Assembly: GCA_005788235.1 (NCBI GenBank)
Contig: SXYU01000071.1
Location: 1 to 38,646, forward strand
DNA length: 38,646 nt
Source: Cytophagales bacterium
Lineage (GTDB): Bacteria; Bacteroidota; Bacteroidia; Cytophagales; Cyclobacteriaceae
Direction of reading: 5' to 3'
Both the position numbers and the translations under genes were made by a program. This document shows positions 37,178 to 38,646 of the stretch, piece by piece (within the stretch, counting starts at the first letter, position 1; the number at the start of each line of letters is the position of its first letter). The notes below the pieces were generated by a model. It was given only the letters and a program-made list of their open reading frames with translations. It ran no database searches and was not told the DNA's origin.

Positions 37178-38497
37178 ATGTCTAAGCAGGTAAAAGAGCA
37201 GGGTTCCATCCCTGTCTCTAAAGTTCAACGGGCTGCCAAATTTATTTCTACGGGAGCGAAGGTAGGGGGGAATTACATGAAGCACTACGCCAAAAAGATG
37301 GTAAACCCCACGCTTAACCGAGAGGAGTTGCACCAAAACAATGCTACAGACATCTACAACTCCCTCAGCGAGCTAAAGGGCTCAGCTTTGAAAGTAGCTC
37401 AGATGATGTCCATGGATAAAAATTTGCTACCGCGGGCCTATCAAGATAAGTTTACAATGGCTCAGTATTCTGCGCCTCCCTTATCCTTTCCGCTGGTGGT
37501 CAAGACCTTTCAAAAGCACTTCCAGAAAACTCCTGATCAGTTATTTGACACCTTTACTCGCTCTGCTGTCAATGCAGCTTCCATTGGACAGGTACATCAA
37601 GCTACTACCCAAGGGAAGACACTTGCTGTAAAAATTCAATATCCAGGCATTGCAGACTCGGTAAGTTCAGATTTGAGATTGGTACGACCATTTGCCTTGC
37701 GATTGCTCAACATGAATGAGAAGGAATTGGACCACTACATGAGTGAGGTAGAAGAACGCTTGCTTGAAGAGACCGATTACCATCTGGAAATAGCTCGATC
37801 ACGTGAGATCTCTGAAGCTTGTGATCACATTCCCAACATTCGATTCCCTAAATACTACGATTCACTGAGCTCGGAACGAATCATTACCATGGATTGGATT
37901 GCAGGCAAGCACATCAAAGAATGGATGGATACCAATCCCAGCCAAGCACTTAGAAACCAAGTTGGACAAGCCTTGTGGGATTTTTACCACCACCAGGTGC
38001 ATAACTTAAAGCAGGTTCATGCTGATCCCCATCCGGGGAACTTTATCATTCAAGAGGATGGAACCCTTGGGATTATAGACTTTGGTTGTGTCAAGGTGAT
38101 TCCTGAAGATTTTTACCAGGGTTATTTTGCTTTGATTAAGCGGGAATTGGTGATGAATCCGGAAGAATTGGATCAAATCTTTTATGGGCTTGAATTTATT
38201 TCTGATAAGGATACGGAAGAGGAAAAAGCCTATTTCAAAAGCATATTTACAGAAATGATTTCTTTGCTTGGTCAGCCTTTTCATGTGGATCACTTTGATT
38301 TTGCGGAGGACAATTACTTCGAACAAATCTTCTTGCTTGGGGATCGGATCACCAATGACAAAATGTTTAGAAGTTCAAGGCAGGCGAGAGGCTCCAAACA
38401 CGGTTTGTATATCAACCGTACCTATTTTGGACTCTACAATTTACTGAACCAGCTAAAAGCTGAAGTGGATACTACCAAGCCAGATTGGCTTAAATAA
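37178..38497 (+). CDS. AarF/ABC1/UbiB family atypical kinase
   Basis: KLKGSALKVAQMMS-type KxGQ-like motif (LKGSALKVAQMMSMD), AASIGQVHQA, LAVKIQYPGI, HADPHPGNFII, IIDFGCVKVI. Confidence 0.93.
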   Translation: MSKQVKEQGSIPVSKVQRAAKFISTGAKVGGNYMKHYAKKMVNPTLNREELHQNNATDIYNSLSELKGSALKVAQMMSMDKNLLPRAYQDKFTMAQYSAPPLSFPLVVKTFQKHFQKTPDQLFDTFTRSAVNAASIGQVHQATTQGKTLAVKIQYPGIADSVSSDLRLVRPFALRLLNMNEKELDHYMSEVEERLLEETDYHLEIARSREISEACDHIPNIRFPKYYDSLSSERIITMDWIAGKHIKEWMDTNPSQALRNQVGQALWDFYHHQVHNLKQVHADPHPGNFIIQEDGTLGIIDFGCVKVIPEDFYQGYFALIKRELVMNPEELDQIFYGLEFISDKDTEEEKAYFKSIFTEMISLLGQPFHVDHFDFAEDNYFEQIFLLGDRITNDKMFRSSRQARGSKHGLYINRTYFGLYNLLNQLKAEVDTTKPDWLK

Positions 38498-38500
38498 CGA

Positions 38501-38528
38501 AAGGCTGTCGAGAGACAGCCTTTTTTTT
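38501..38528 (+). terminator. Rho-independent terminator after the AarF/UbiB kinase
   Basis: AAGGCTGTC-GAGA-GACAGCCTTTTTTTT, perfect 9-bp arms and T-run. Confidence 0.92.
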
Positions 38529-38562
38529 GACTAAGGTGGTTTTTCGCTCTCAGCTTGCAATA

Positions 38563-38646
38563 CTATTGCTTGGGATAGCTCAAACGGTAAATGCAATTTG
38601 CGACATCATCAGAGATCAGTAGGCTGCCATCTTCAAGTTGTTGCAC
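38563..38646 (-). CDS. C-terminus of a truncated sugar/sorbosone dehydrogenase-like protein
   Basis: Minus strand ...VQQLEDGSLLISDDVANCIYRLSYPKQ*, typical C-terminal end of PQQ/sorbosone dehydrogenase beta-propellers. Confidence 0.6.
   Translation of the reverse strand: MQQLEDGSLLISDDVANCIYRLSYPKQ

Overview
38.6 kb chromosomal window from a Bacteroidota bacterium, probably a Cyclobacteriaceae/Algoriphagus-like lineage (inferred from gene content, TAnnTTTG-type -7 promoter elements and gene order). It is mostly core and peripheral metabolism: ricT-like PSP1 protein and a gldH-like start, purD, recQ, a KpsF/GutQ-type isomerase, mannose-1-P guanylyltransferase, rlmB, a GWxTD protein, a methyltransferase, a DUF2723 membrane protein, paired YeeE/YedE sulfur transporters, MFS, an acyl-ACP thioesterase, a TsdA-like diheme cytochrome c, desaturase / DEAD-box helicase / small basic protein / cold-shock protein, Dabb, AlkB, MsrAB, DUF1080, Gfo/Idh/MocA, ROK, a MORN/YwqK-type repeat protein, FabH, SRAP, a YheT-like hydrolase, a two-lipoyl-domain E2, hslV, TetR, an AarF/UbiB kinase, and a truncated sorbosone-dehydrogenase-like C-terminus. 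I saw no CRISPR array, tRNA, rRNA, IS element or prophage. The most interesting region is 18.06-21.46 kb: a tightly packed desaturase-helicase-small protein-Csp operon that looks like a cold-adaptation unit. Its first gene appears to lack any ATG/GTG/TTG at the expected N-terminus (candidate ATT start, about 39 extra residues), and it sits behind a ~580 nt non-coding leader containing several inverted repeats. Other non-coding signals are degenerate 7-nt repeat tracts directly after the stop codons of two convergent genes, a 15-bp palindrome present twice, each just behind a stop codon, and two small genes missing from the ORF track.
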